In this document: positions 46,743-54,459 of the stretch, in pieces
How the letters are laid out: each line of letters opens with the position of its first letter
Position numbering within the stretch: the stretch's first letter is position 1
DNA from: CAIKNB01 sp041658705
GTDB taxonomy: Bacteria > Patescibacteriota > Patescibacteriia > 2-12-FULL-60-25
Direction of reading: 5' to 3'
Length of the DNA: 64,000 nt
Assembly (NCBI GenBank): GCA_041658705.1
Contig: JBAZZT010000008.1
Location: 1 to 64,000 of the forward strand
The notes under the pieces: generated by a model
Told to the model about the DNA's origin: nothing
Databases searched by the model: none
What the model saw: the letters and a program-made list of their open reading frames with translations, nothing else
Program-made: the position numbers and the translations under genes

Positions 46743-48323
46743 CTAAAGGTTGGTGTCTGGCGTGCGACGCAGGAAGATGACGCTGCCTTGCGCAAAAACT
46801 ATTTTCCAGCCTCTTTGAAGCAGGGCGGGCGCGTAACGTGTTTGTGCATCTTGTGTCGTCAGGATCAGATGAGTGATGCCAGAATCCGTCAGCCATTTTT
46901 CCAGCAGCGTCGGGTCTTGTGACTCGAACGCGGTTTTCCATTCGGCTTTTTTGCGCGCGAAATCCGGCGTCTCATGATCATGTCCCACCCAGACGCGGCA
47001 CAAAGTGTTGGCCGGAGTCCAGACATTCACCCACAGGTCATCTGAAACGACCACGCAGTCCGGCGACCGTTCGGCTTTGATGGATGACCAGGCGGAAAAA
47101 AGTTCCTGCGGGCGATAGAACCAGGCCGCGCGAACCGGATCAGCGGCCCAATAAAATTGCGAGACGATGAAGTGCGCCGGGGTAAGTCCCGCCGCCAAGA
47201 GCAAAAGCGCGGCGAGAAGAATTTTGAGCGGCCTGAAAGCTGATTTTTTTATCCAATCCGCCACCGCTGTCCAGGCTGGCATGCCCAGCCAAACCAGAGC
47301 CAGTCCCAGCGCTTCCGTACCTTTGCGTTTCCATGGCACGGGGAGAAGTAAAAAAATCAACACGGCAACGATCCAGGCCATGAGCCATTCTTCTTCCGGC
47401 CGCAGTCGGATTTTTTTGCGCCAACGATAAATGAACGCGACGGCGAAGGGCAGGGTGAATAAAATCCAAGACACAGCGGGCGCGAGCGGCAAGCGGTTGG
47501 CTACGGCATGATGCGCAACGAAATCTTTGTCCGCGAGGAGCGGCAGATAGACCGCGACGCTCGCGGCCAGCGGCAGGATGAGAGGCAAGAGCAACGTCAA
47601 ACGTCCCCTGAAACCAAAACGCAACAGAGTCAAACCGGCGTATATAAGGATGAGAGGGAGGAAATACGGATGGAAAGAGCAGAGCGCGGCGGCGCAGATG
47701 CCGGCCCACAAGCAGGATTTGAAATCCGTGCGTTTCAATCCGTTCCACAAAAACCACAATGTCAGGATGAGCAAACTGGCGGACAAGATGATGTGCGGTG
47801 CCGCCGTGACGATGTATGACAGCGAGAGTTCCGAAGACACGTCGGGTGCGAGCGGAGTATTGATTTGCCAGGCGCCGAAAGCGTGGATATACAGCGTGTA
47901 AAACCAGCCCGTACCGATGCCGAGAAAAGCCAGGAACGCGGCCAAACGCGGCCGTTCGGTCGTGCGGCGCGCGATGAAATAGACAACGAAAACCAAAAAT
48001 GCGATGAATAACCAGCGCGCACTCTCGAAGACGAAATAGGGTTGGCCGGTAAATCTCGCCACCAGCCCTAAGCTGCTCCAAAAAGGGTCGAATCGGCTTA
48101 ACCCGGGTTCGATCGCGAATAGATTATGCAGTTTGATTCCGCCTTCCGCGACTTGATTCAGATACGAATAGTAAACTGCGGCGTCGCTGGATGAAGCTAG
48201 CCCGATGCCCAACCAACGCGCATGCGGCGGCGTCAGCGTATAGAGCAGCAGACTTTGCGCGGCTTGCAGGAGGATGATGAGCCCCGCCAAGACCGAAGGA
48301 AAGATCCAGCTGGTTTTTTTCAC
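46743..48323 (-). CDS. Polytopic membrane protein, GT-C-like
   Basis: 526 aa, about ten to twelve hydrophobic helices (VLAGLIILLQAAQSLLLYTL, FIAFLVFVVYFIA, LTLLLPLILPLAASVAVYLP). The first loop has an Asp-rich turn (GLASSSDAAVYYSYLNQV), where GT-C enzymes hold their catalytic Asp. A soluble C-terminal part (about 430-526) contains LWVNVWTPANTLCRVWVGHD. A lipid-linked sugar transferase for surface glycosylation is the best guess. The start is a GTG one nucleotide after the stop of the upstream lipoprotein gene, so the two are translationally coupled. Confidence 0.7.
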   Translation of the reverse strand: MKKTSWIFPSVLAGLIILLQAAQSLLLYTLTPPHARWLGIGLASSSDAAVYYSYLNQVAEGGIKLHNLFAIEPGLSRFDPFWSSLGLVARFTGQPYFVFESARWLFIAFLVFVVYFIARRTTERPRLAAFLAFLGIGTGWFYTLYIHAFGAWQINTPLAPDVSSELSLSYIVTAAPHIILSASLLILTLWFLWNGLKRTDFKSCLWAGICAAALCSFHPYFLPLILIYAGLTLLRFGFRGRLTLLLPLILPLAASVAVYLPLLADKDFVAHHAVANRLPLAPAVSWILFTLPFAVAFIYRWRKKIRLRPEEEWLMAWIVAVLIFLLLPVPWKRKGTEALGLALVWLGMPAWTAVADWIKKSAFRPLKILLAALLLLAAGLTPAHFIVSQFYWAADPVRAAWFYRPQELFSAWSSIKAERSPDCVVVSDDLWVNVWTPANTLCRVWVGHDHETPDFARKKAEWKTAFESQDPTLLEKWLTDSGITHLILTTQDAQTRYAPALLQRGWKIVFAQGSVIFLRRTPDTNL

Positions 48324-48324
48324 A

Positions 48325-49428
48325 TCAGCGCGCCAAAAGCGGGACTACGATATTGACGGTCTTCTTCGAACCGTCGGCGTTCAGGCGATAGCCTTTGGCC
48401 AAAAGCGCGGGCACGAGATAGACCGCGCTGGGTTGGATGTTTGAATTGTCGACTTGCAGCGAGACCAGGTCGAAAGCTTGCACCGTGATATCGCCGGTCA
48501 CGCCGGATATTCCGCCCTGCATGAGCATCTGTTGTGCTTGGGCTTGTCCGATGGCCGGATAATCCGAGCGATCCGGCACGTCATACAGCGTGATGAAGCC
48601 GGAGACCGCCGCACTGCGCGCCGCATCCACCGTTATCTCCGCGCCCGAGACGTATGACCCGTCGCCGCGTACCACGTCGCGGCCATCCACCAAGGCGTGA
48701 TATCTGACCGTCTGTTGGGTGGGGAATTCAGCTTGCCCGCACTGGTTCTTGGCCAGCGCAGGCAATCCGCCGTCGGCTGAAGCGATTGAAGCCGCGAGCG
48801 CGCGGACCATCTTGACCGTATCGCGATTCATGCAGAAATTGCGTTCCTGGGCGAGTCGCCACCACAGGTTCCAGTCAGGATAGACGAGCCCTTGGCGATA
48901 TAGGTTGGGGTTGACTCCGCGCGAAATCAAGAACAAATCGGCGGCGCGTACGATGTCTTCGTTCGACGGAAGTTTGGTCACGGTAAGCGGAGAAGTTTTG
49001 GAGTTCAGGTTGGCGAACACCAACTGTCGTTCCGCGGCGTGGAAAGACCAACGATATTCCTGACCGTCGAACCAAGCTAGATCAAATTGTTTCGTCTCGG
49101 GTAATGCGCCGACCATGCCGGAGGGAATGCCCACGGAATTGCTGACGTTCTTGAGCTCTGTTTCATTCGGCAAGCCAGTGCGCAGGCGCAGCACCGTGAT
49201 TTTTTGCGTCAGCGCCGGAAGCTCCGCGGCCAGCGTGATCTTGCCCGCGCTCACTGGTCCCGTGATGCCCGGCAGTTCGCCGAAGCCTTTGAAAGTCGGG
49301 ATGGACGCCGGCGTCGGCAGATCCACCAACGGCTCGGCGACGCTTTTGACCGCAGGCGACGCCTGAAGACAACCAGCACCGAAAAAAAGCAACGCGCCGA
49401 CGATAACCAAGGGCTTTAGGTTCTTCAT
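48325..49428 (-). CDS. Lipoprotein, unknown
   Basis: 367 aa. Signal peptide with lipobox FFGAG-C (Cys20). The mature part has repeated beta-like segments and a possible YcdB/PepSY-type arrangement (VRYHALVDGRDVVRGDGSYV, AEITVDAARSAAVSGFITLY, VVSLQ-type strands), but I cannot assign a family. Paired in one operon with the membrane protein that follows (1-nt gap), so it may deliver or shield the substrate of that enzyme at the outer face of the membrane. Confidence 0.7.
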   Translation of the reverse strand: MKNLKPLVIVGALLFFGAGCLQASPAVKSVAEPLVDLPTPASIPTFKGFGELPGITGPVSAGKITLAAELPALTQKITVLRLRTGLPNETELKNVSNSVGIPSGMVGALPETKQFDLAWFDGQEYRWSFHAAERQLVFANLNSKTSPLTVTKLPSNEDIVRAADLFLISRGVNPNLYRQGLVYPDWNLWWRLAQERNFCMNRDTVKMVRALAASIASADGGLPALAKNQCGQAEFPTQQTVRYHALVDGRDVVRGDGSYVSGAEITVDAARSAAVSGFITLYDVPDRSDYPAIGQAQAQQMLMQGGISGVTGDITVQAFDLVSLQVDNSNIQPSAVYLVPALLAKGYRLNADGSKKTVNIVVPLLAR

Positions 49429-49529
49429 ATCTCCTTCCTATATTATCCCACAAACCTGTTCTTTGCCCATGACCCCTCGGTTGAGGGAAAGAGGCGGTAG
49501 GTGGTAGCCAAAAAATAAGAGGATGTCAT

Positions 49530-49652
49530 TCTTGAGGCCGTCTGACGGCCGAAGAATCTTCAAATTCCTCAAGGTATCCGTAGGGGCGACCCAACGGGTC
49601 GCCCCTACTAAATCAGCTATAGGAAGATCCTTCGCTTCGCTCGAGGATGACA
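49530..49652. repeat. Nested repeat: family C palindrome inside a GTCATTCTTGAGG element
   Basis: Outer element: GTCATTCTTGAGG and AAGAATCTTC at the left, GAAGATCCTTCGC and CTCGAGGATGACAG at the right. Inside it, at 49578-49610, lies GTAGGGGCGACCC with its complement GGGTCGCCCCTAC. One mobile repeat appears to have inserted into another. The same 300-bp gap also holds GGTAG words (near 49490 and 49670). Confidence 0.75.
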
Positions 49653-49750
49653 GTTGCTTTTATCCTTTCTGGCTACCGTCTACCCCAACCGCTTGACTTT
49701 TTGATATTTATCAGGTATATATAGGAGCCGTTCATTGAAAGGAAAAAGAC

Positions 49751-50473
49751 ATGAAGTCTCCCTTCATCACGCGTCTATTCATCGTGACCTCGGTTCTCTT
49801 CGTGCTAAGCCTCATCGTCACTCTCTTCATCGTGTCGGGCAAGCTCGTGCTGGTCCCCCTGGCCATCGGAGTCGTGGCCGCGTCTCTCAATGTCTGTATG
49901 GTCATTCGGGAGCGGAAGCGCTTGTCCCAAGCGCCGCCTTTCAGGGCAACTCTAAGCCTTATGGAGCGAATGCGGGACCTTGGTCTGGAGTTTAGCCACC
50001 ATTCCTCTGAAATGGAAATTGCAGGAGGAATTCGTGATTATTTCGTCTATACCGCTGGACCTCCGTTGTGTCAGTATTGCCAGAGCTACGCTGACGAGGT
50101 GGTCTGCGGGAACGCAGCCATCAATCCGAGCAAACTAGGCTTCTTCTGCACCAGTTGCGGATGCGGAAGATTGTACAATGAGGTGAATGCGGTTCGGAAG
50201 CATGTCGCATTACCCGCCTTGCCCAACGGCAACTTGTTCGGGATCCTGAATGTCCTGGAACGCGACGCACTGGAGAAAGGCATCATCCATGCTCCCGTCG
50301 CCGAAGCGCCGAAGCTTCCGGAGGCGACATCATTCTGCGCGGTCATCCAGCACACCGGCGATTTCCGGAACGCACCGCTCAAGGTGAAGGTGGATGTCAC
50401 CGCGCAATCCGTGAGTGTGATCGAAGGTGAGCTGACGGAACGACCCGACTCGAACCTTCGCCGCATCAAGTGA
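49751..50473 (+). CDS. Membrane protein with zinc-ribbon-like cysteines
   Basis: 240 aa. Two N-terminal helices (about 8-28 and 33-50), then a soluble part with CxxC pairs CQYC and CTSC plus CGC, arranged like a zinc ribbon (about 108-145). The last 70 residues include a beta-rich piece (FCAVIQHTGDF, KVKVDVTAQSVSVIEGEL). No family recognised. AAAGGA lies upstream of the ATG, and TATATA near 49720 may be the -10. A terminator follows. Confidence 0.65.
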   Translation: MKSPFITRLFIVTSVLFVLSLIVTLFIVSGKLVLVPLAIGVVAASLNVCMVIRERKRLSQAPPFRATLSLMERMRDLGLEFSHHSSEMEIAGGIRDYFVYTAGPPLCQYCQSYADEVVCGNAAINPSKLGFFCTSCGCGRLYNEVNAVRKHVALPALPNGNLFGILNVLERDALEKGIIHAPVAEAPKLPEATSFCAVIQHTGDFRNAPLKVKVDVTAQSVSVIEGELTERPDSNLRRIK

Positions 50474-50487
50474 TCTTCCTTACGTCC

Positions 50488-50520
50488 AGCCGACCTCTCC
50501 AGGTCGGCTTTGACTTTTTT
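50488..50520 (+). terminator. Intrinsic terminator
   Basis: AGCCGACC/GGTCGGCT with a 6-nt loop, then TTGACTTTTTT. Confidence 0.88.
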
Positions 50521-50559
50521 GCGGGTTCAGGTTAAATTCCTAGCTACCAACCAGGAAAT

Positions 50560-50970
50560 ATGCCCGGCTTATTCCAAATTCCGGCGCGCGATCATTGCGC
50601 GCTCATCCTCATGACCGAGCTGGCGGAATGTTTTCGCGCAGGCGAACCGTTGACGTTGCAAGACGTCGCACGACGCATGCATCTGTCGCAAGGTTATCTC
50701 GAAGAAATCGCGGGTGCGCTCAAGGCCGCAGGTCTGATTCGAGGCAAGACCGGACCGGGTGGGGGATATGTCTTGGCGCGTCCGCCGAAGAAGATTTCGC
50801 TGCACCAAATCCTCGAAGCCGTCGAGGGACCGCTTGAGCTCGTGGCTTGCCAGGCCGGACGCGGCAATTGCCTGTTTGCGGGTAAGTGTTCATCACAAAA
50901 GGCTTGGGGCAAGCTGCAAAACACAATCCTCAAGACCCTGAAGAACACTAGTTTGGAACAAACCATTTAG
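50560..50970 (+). CDS. Rrf2-family transcriptional regulator (IscR-like)
   Basis: 136 aa. Winged helix-turn-helix (about 25-75: LTLQDVARRMHLSQGYLEEI, then GGGYVLARPP) and three cysteines Cys97, Cys104 and Cys110 in ACQAGRGNCLFAGKC, the [2Fe-2S] ligand set of IscR. IscR senses the Fe-S status of the cell and represses its own operon when loaded. It lies directly upstream of iscS and iscU, so an autoregulated ISC operon is the natural reading. I do not see a clear palindromic binding site in the 40 bp before the start. Confidence 0.88.
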   Translation: MPGLFQIPARDHCALILMTELAECFRAGEPLTLQDVARRMHLSQGYLEEIAGALKAAGLIRGKTGPGGGYVLARPPKKISLHQILEAVEGPLELVACQAGRGNCLFAGKCSSQKAWGKLQNTILKTLKNTSLEQTI

Positions 50971-51051
50971 ATAGAGTAGCTGGTATCTGGTAGCTAGTAG
51001 CTGGTATCGAACAGAACCCGAAATACAAAATACGCATCCCAAAATACTTCC

Positions 51052-52269
51052 ATGCAATCCATCTATCTCGACCACGCTGCCACGACTCCGTTGGATAAAC
51101 GGGTGCTTGCGGCTATGCTGCCGTTTTTCACGCAGACCTTCGGCAACCCCTCCTCGTTTCATACTCCGGGGCTGCGTGCCAAAGAGGCGCTCGCTGCGGC
51201 GCGCAAATCTTGCGCCACGATTTTGAATGCGCATGCCGACGAGATCGTCTTCACTTCCGGCGGCACCGAAGCGGACAATCTCGCGCTCATGGGCGTGACC
51301 CGAATGGCTACCCTCTACTCTCTACCCTCTACCCTCTCTCATCCCCACATCATCGCGAGTGCCGTCGAGCATCCTGCTGTGCTCGAACCTTTGGCGGCGC
51401 TCGAAAAATCCGGCGCGATTGAACTCACGCTTTTGCCCGTGGATAAATTCGGTCGCGTCGCTCCGGATGATTTAGTTCATGCTTTGCGTCCGGATACCAT
51501 TTTGGTTTCTATCATGTACGCCAACAACGAGATCGGTACGATTGAACCCATTGCCGAAATCGGACGCTTGCTTCTCAAGTGGCGCAAGACGCACGACACG
51601 CCGTATCCGTATTTCCATTCCGATGCCTGCCAAGCCGCTGGCGCGCTGGCGTTGGATGTCGAAAAGTCGCACGTGGATCTGTTGGCTTTGAACGGCGGCA
51701 AAATCTACGGCCCCAAAGGCGTGGGTTGCCTCTTCGTGCGCCGCGGCCTCAAGCTCGAACCGCTGGTGTATGGCGGCGGCCAAGAGCGCAACTTACGTTC
51801 CGGCACGGAAAACGTCCCGGGAATCGTGGGTTTTGCTACGGCTTTGGAACTCGTGCAAGCCGAAAAAGAGCGCGAAAACAAGCGTCTCACCGTATTGCGC
51901 GACCGGCTCATCCAGGGCTTGCTCAAGATCCCCAAGACGCGCCTCAACGGCCATCCGACCGAGCGTTTGCCCAACAACGTGAACGTGTCTTTCATGGATA
52001 TCGAAGGCGAAGCCGCCGTGTTGTATCTGGATGCGTTGGGAATTTTCGCTTCGACCGGTTCAGCCTGCGCTTCGCAGACGCTCGATCCTTCGCACGTCAT
52101 CCTGGCGACCGGCATGTCGTACGAAGCGGCGCACGGTTCGATCAGATTTACCTTGGGCCACGGCACCAAAAAGACCGACATCGATTACGTCTTGAAAGTC
52201 ATGCCCGGCATCATCGAAAAATTGCGCCACATGAGTCCAGTGAATTTGGACATGAAATATTTTAGATAG
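51052..52269 (+). CDS. iscS: Cysteine desulfurase (IscS/NifS)
   Basis: 405 aa, about 15-20 longer than usual. The fold-type I PLP lysine is Lys217 (LNGGKIYGPKG), and the catalytic cysteine is Cys339 (STGSACASQ). HxDxxQ is present as HSDACQAAG. It removes sulfur from cysteine for Fe-S cluster assembly and tRNA thiolation. Residues of about 83-97 (TRMATLYSLPSTLSHPH) are encoded by a tandem CTACCCTCT tract at about 51307-51345, identical in style to GTAGAGGGTAGAG repeats in intergenic DNA (for example 62308-62335), and look like an in-frame repeat insertion in a surface loop. Confidence 0.95.
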   Translation: MQSIYLDHAATTPLDKRVLAAMLPFFTQTFGNPSSFHTPGLRAKEALAAARKSCATILNAHADEIVFTSGGTEADNLALMGVTRMATLYSLPSTLSHPHIIASAVEHPAVLEPLAALEKSGAIELTLLPVDKFGRVAPDDLVHALRPDTILVSIMYANNEIGTIEPIAEIGRLLLKWRKTHDTPYPYFHSDACQAAGALALDVEKSHVDLLALNGGKIYGPKGVGCLFVRRGLKLEPLVYGGGQERNLRSGTENVPGIVGFATALELVQAEKERENKRLTVLRDRLIQGLLKIPKTRLNGHPTERLPNNVNVSFMDIEGEAAVLYLDALGIFASTGSACASQTLDPSHVILATGMSYEAAHGSIRFTLGHGTKKTDIDYVLKVMPGIIEKLRHMSPVNLDMKYFR

Positions 52270-52282
52270 CTAAAAAATATTG

Positions 52283-52310
52283 TCATCCTGAGCTTGTCGA
52301 AGGACCTTTT
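52283..52310. repeat. Short dispersed repeat (GTCATCCTGAGC type)
   Basis: GTCATCCTGAGCTTGTCGAA then GGACC, in the 64-bp gap between iscS and iscU. A related word (CCTGAACCAGTCGAAGGG) is inside the coding start of the gene at 53219. Confidence 0.7.
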
Positions 52311-52333
52311 TTACTTACCGACAAACGCCCCCT

Positions 52334-52993
52334 ATGAAAAATCCTACTCTCGAACCCGATATCCTGAACCGCGCCGGCGACAACGGTTGGTTCTATTCTG
52401 ATACGGTCAAAGACCATTTTTTTAATCCGCGCAATTTCATGCGCGACGAAAGCGCTTATGCTGACGCGGCCATGGGCATGGTCGGCAGCCCGGCTTGCGG
52501 CGACGCGATGAAGGTTTGGATCCGCGTCGATCCCGCGACCGAGCGCATCATTGATTGCAAATGGAAAACTTTCGGCTGCGGTTCGGCTATCGCCTCGACC
52601 TCCATGCTCTCGGTCATGGCGACGGAAAACGGCGGCCTGACCTTGGATGCGGCGCGCCATTTGCGGCCGCAAGACGTCACCGCGCGTTTGGGCGGCTTAC
52701 CGGCGCGCAAGATCCATTGCTCGGTGTTGGGCGACAAGGCTTTGCGCGCTGCGGTCAACGACTGGTATCGCCGCGCCGGACAACTCGAAAAAGTCGAAGC
52801 CGAAGCAGGTCGCGTGGTGGATGCGCTCACGCAAGTGACCGACCAAGACATCGAGCACGCCGTCTTGGACGGCGCCGATACGTTGGAAAAACTCCAAGCC
52901 AAACTCAAAGTCGGCATCGGCAATCCCGCTTGCTTACCTGAAGTCGAGCAGCTTCTCCGTTTTTATACGGAAAAATATTTCGGTAAACAATAA
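52334..52993 (+). CDS. iscU: IscU/NifU-like Fe-S scaffold with degenerate C-terminal domain
   Basis: 219 aa. The IscU domain (about 18-145) keeps all three cluster cysteines and the catalytic Asp: SPACGD (Cys55, Asp57), FGCGSAIAS (Cys82) and KIHCSVLGD (Cys129). It receives sulfur from IscS and builds [2Fe-2S]. The C-terminal part (about 160-219: VTDQDIEHAVLDGADTLEKL, GNPACLPEVEQLL) aligns with the BFD-type [2Fe-2S] domain of NifU, but its cysteines are gone except Cys200, so it probably no longer binds a cluster. The start ATG follows ACGCCCCCT without a Shine-Dalgarno sequence. Confidence 0.9.
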   Translation: MKNPTLEPDILNRAGDNGWFYSDTVKDHFFNPRNFMRDESAYADAAMGMVGSPACGDAMKVWIRVDPATERIIDCKWKTFGCGSAIASTSMLSVMATENGGLTLDAARHLRPQDVTARLGGLPARKIHCSVLGDKALRAAVNDWYRRAGQLEKVEAEAGRVVDALTQVTDQDIEHAVLDGADTLEKLQAKLKVGIGNPACLPEVEQLLRFYTEKYFGKQ

Positions 52994-53030
52994 CCGATCT
53001 CGCCCCGACCTCAAAGTTTTTTCACGCGCT

Positions 53031-53142
53031 GTCATTGCGAGCCACGGCGTTCGCGAACGCCGTGGCGAACGCATAGACTGAATGCGCGTGGCAATCTCTG
53101 GACTTCGGAGATTGCTTCGTCGTTGCTACTCCTCGCAATGAC
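53031..53142. repeat. Family A copy 6 with an inserted 26-bp palindrome
   Basis: GTCATTGCGAG at the left and CTCGCAATGAC at the right. The left arm is split by a perfect palindrome at 53041-53066 (GCCACGGCGTTCG and its complement). Confidence 0.85.
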
Positions 53143-53178
53143 GGGCGGGATCGACGAGTGTGTCAGTCTTGGTAGCAT

Positions 53179-53207
53179 TTGATTCCGCAGCTTCTTTAAT
53201 CTAAACT
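53179..53207 (+). promoter_or_regulatory. Promoter of paralogue 2 (copy of the one at 24029)
   Basis: TTGATT, 17-nt spacer starting CCGCAGCTTC, TAAACT (53202-53207) then CCG. Start codon 12 nt downstream. Confidence 0.75.
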
Positions 53208-53218
53208 CCGTACAAAGC

Positions 53219-54271
53219 ATGCCCCCCCCCAACCCCTTCGAAACCTCCAAAACCAAAATAGTCCCTGAACCAGTCGAAGGGCTACCTAGTACCTCCGGTA
53301 TCCGCCGCCAGGATTTGCCGACCCACGTCAGGAAGTACGCGGATAAACTCGCTGCGCAGATAAAAGAGATCTACGCCAAATACGGAGCCGCTAACTTCGA
53401 AGAGCTTAAAGCCAACAAAAAGCTATCGGCCCAAGACGCACGTAAGGTAGCTGATCTCCTGAAAGCCTTCCAGGATTCGATCAAAGACACGCAGCACATC
53501 AAAGCCATCGAGAAGAAAATCAAAGCCAACCAACTCCTCGACAAAGACGACCTCATCTTCATCTACGAGACGAAGTCACCCCAAAGCTTCGGATTCCATA
53601 CAGACCCACGCCTCAAAGCACTCCGCGACCAACGTAACCCCAAGGAAGACGCTCCTATCGTCTTTGAGTGTCAGCCGAACGAAATCGCCTGGAGCAAGGA
53701 AGACATCACCAAGAACACCAAAGCCTACATCGGCCCCTTGTTCCCTGGCATCTTCAAACTCCTCGGCCATCTCGAACATCTCTATCTTTCCTTCCCCGAA
53801 GGCAAGATCAGGAGACAGACCATCGAGATCGGTGGACAGACCGAACAACAACTCGAAGCAGCATTTGAAGCAGCCGGATCCAAGATCTCGCCCAACGCCC
53901 TTCACATGCTGCGGCACGAAGATTTCACGACCGCGAAGAATCCCGAGCAAGCGAATCTCATCCGCCTCACGGTCGCCGACCTCGGTTTCGACCATGACCC
54001 GACCACGGATGAAATCTACGCGAAAGCCGAAGAACTCGGCCTCGAACTCTGCCCGGCCGAAGTCGGACCTCATCTTCGTCTGGATTATAAGGATCAACCT
54101 CTCGGTGAATGGTTGAGAGTCGCCATGAAACAAATTTCCGATCCCGGCGGCGACCCGGGCGTCTTCAGCGTTGAGCGGCGCGCCGATGGGGCGTGGCTGG
54201 ACGTCCGCTGGGCGGGTCCCGCGCCTACCTGGGATCCTGACTACGAGTTCGTGTTCCGTCTTCGCAAGTAA
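53219..54271 (+). CDS. Paralogue 2 of the variable-C-terminus family
   Basis: 350 aa. Residues 28-86 repeat the module of the protein at 24067 nearly exactly (RRQDLPTHVRKYADKLAAQI, KKLSAQDARKVADLLKAF). Residues of about 11-26 (KTKIVPEPVEGLPSTS) come from a GTCGAAGG-type dispersed repeat in frame. The C-terminal half (LTVADLGFDHDPTTDEIYAK, ELGLELCPAEVGPHLRLDYK, WLDVRWAGPAPTWDPDYEFV, ending FRLRK) recalls a conserved domain I have seen in CPR hypothetical proteins. The ATG is followed by nine C residues, a slip-prone tract. Soluble; function unknown. Confidence 0.65.
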   Translation: MPPPNPFETSKTKIVPEPVEGLPSTSGIRRQDLPTHVRKYADKLAAQIKEIYAKYGAANFEELKANKKLSAQDARKVADLLKAFQDSIKDTQHIKAIEKKIKANQLLDKDDLIFIYETKSPQSFGFHTDPRLKALRDQRNPKEDAPIVFECQPNEIAWSKEDITKNTKAYIGPLFPGIFKLLGHLEHLYLSFPEGKIRRQTIEIGGQTEQQLEAAFEAAGSKISPNALHMLRHEDFTTAKNPEQANLIRLTVADLGFDHDPTTDEIYAKAEELGLELCPAEVGPHLRLDYKDQPLGEWLRVAMKQISDPGGDPGVFSVERRADGAWLDVRWAGPAPTWDPDYEFVFRLRK

Positions 54272-54405
54272 CCCTTAAATCCTTTGTTTCTTTTTGACCC
54301 TTTGACCTTTTGGCACTTGATTGGAGGTGGAAGGAATTTGATACTCCCAAAATAGACGAAGACTCGTCCGATGAGCCGAGAGTGTTGAGGTGAAATAAAA
54401 AGAAA

Positions 54406-54435
54406 AGACGCTCCATCGAGTGCGATGGAGCGTCT
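54406..54435 (-). terminator. Terminator of the 583-aa gene
   Basis: 13-bp stem AGACGCTCCATCG/CGATGGAGCGTCT, 4-nt loop, then on the minus strand TTTCTTTTTATTTC. Confidence 0.92.
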
Positions 54436-54459
54436 GGTTGAGTGAGACTGGCGAGCGTC

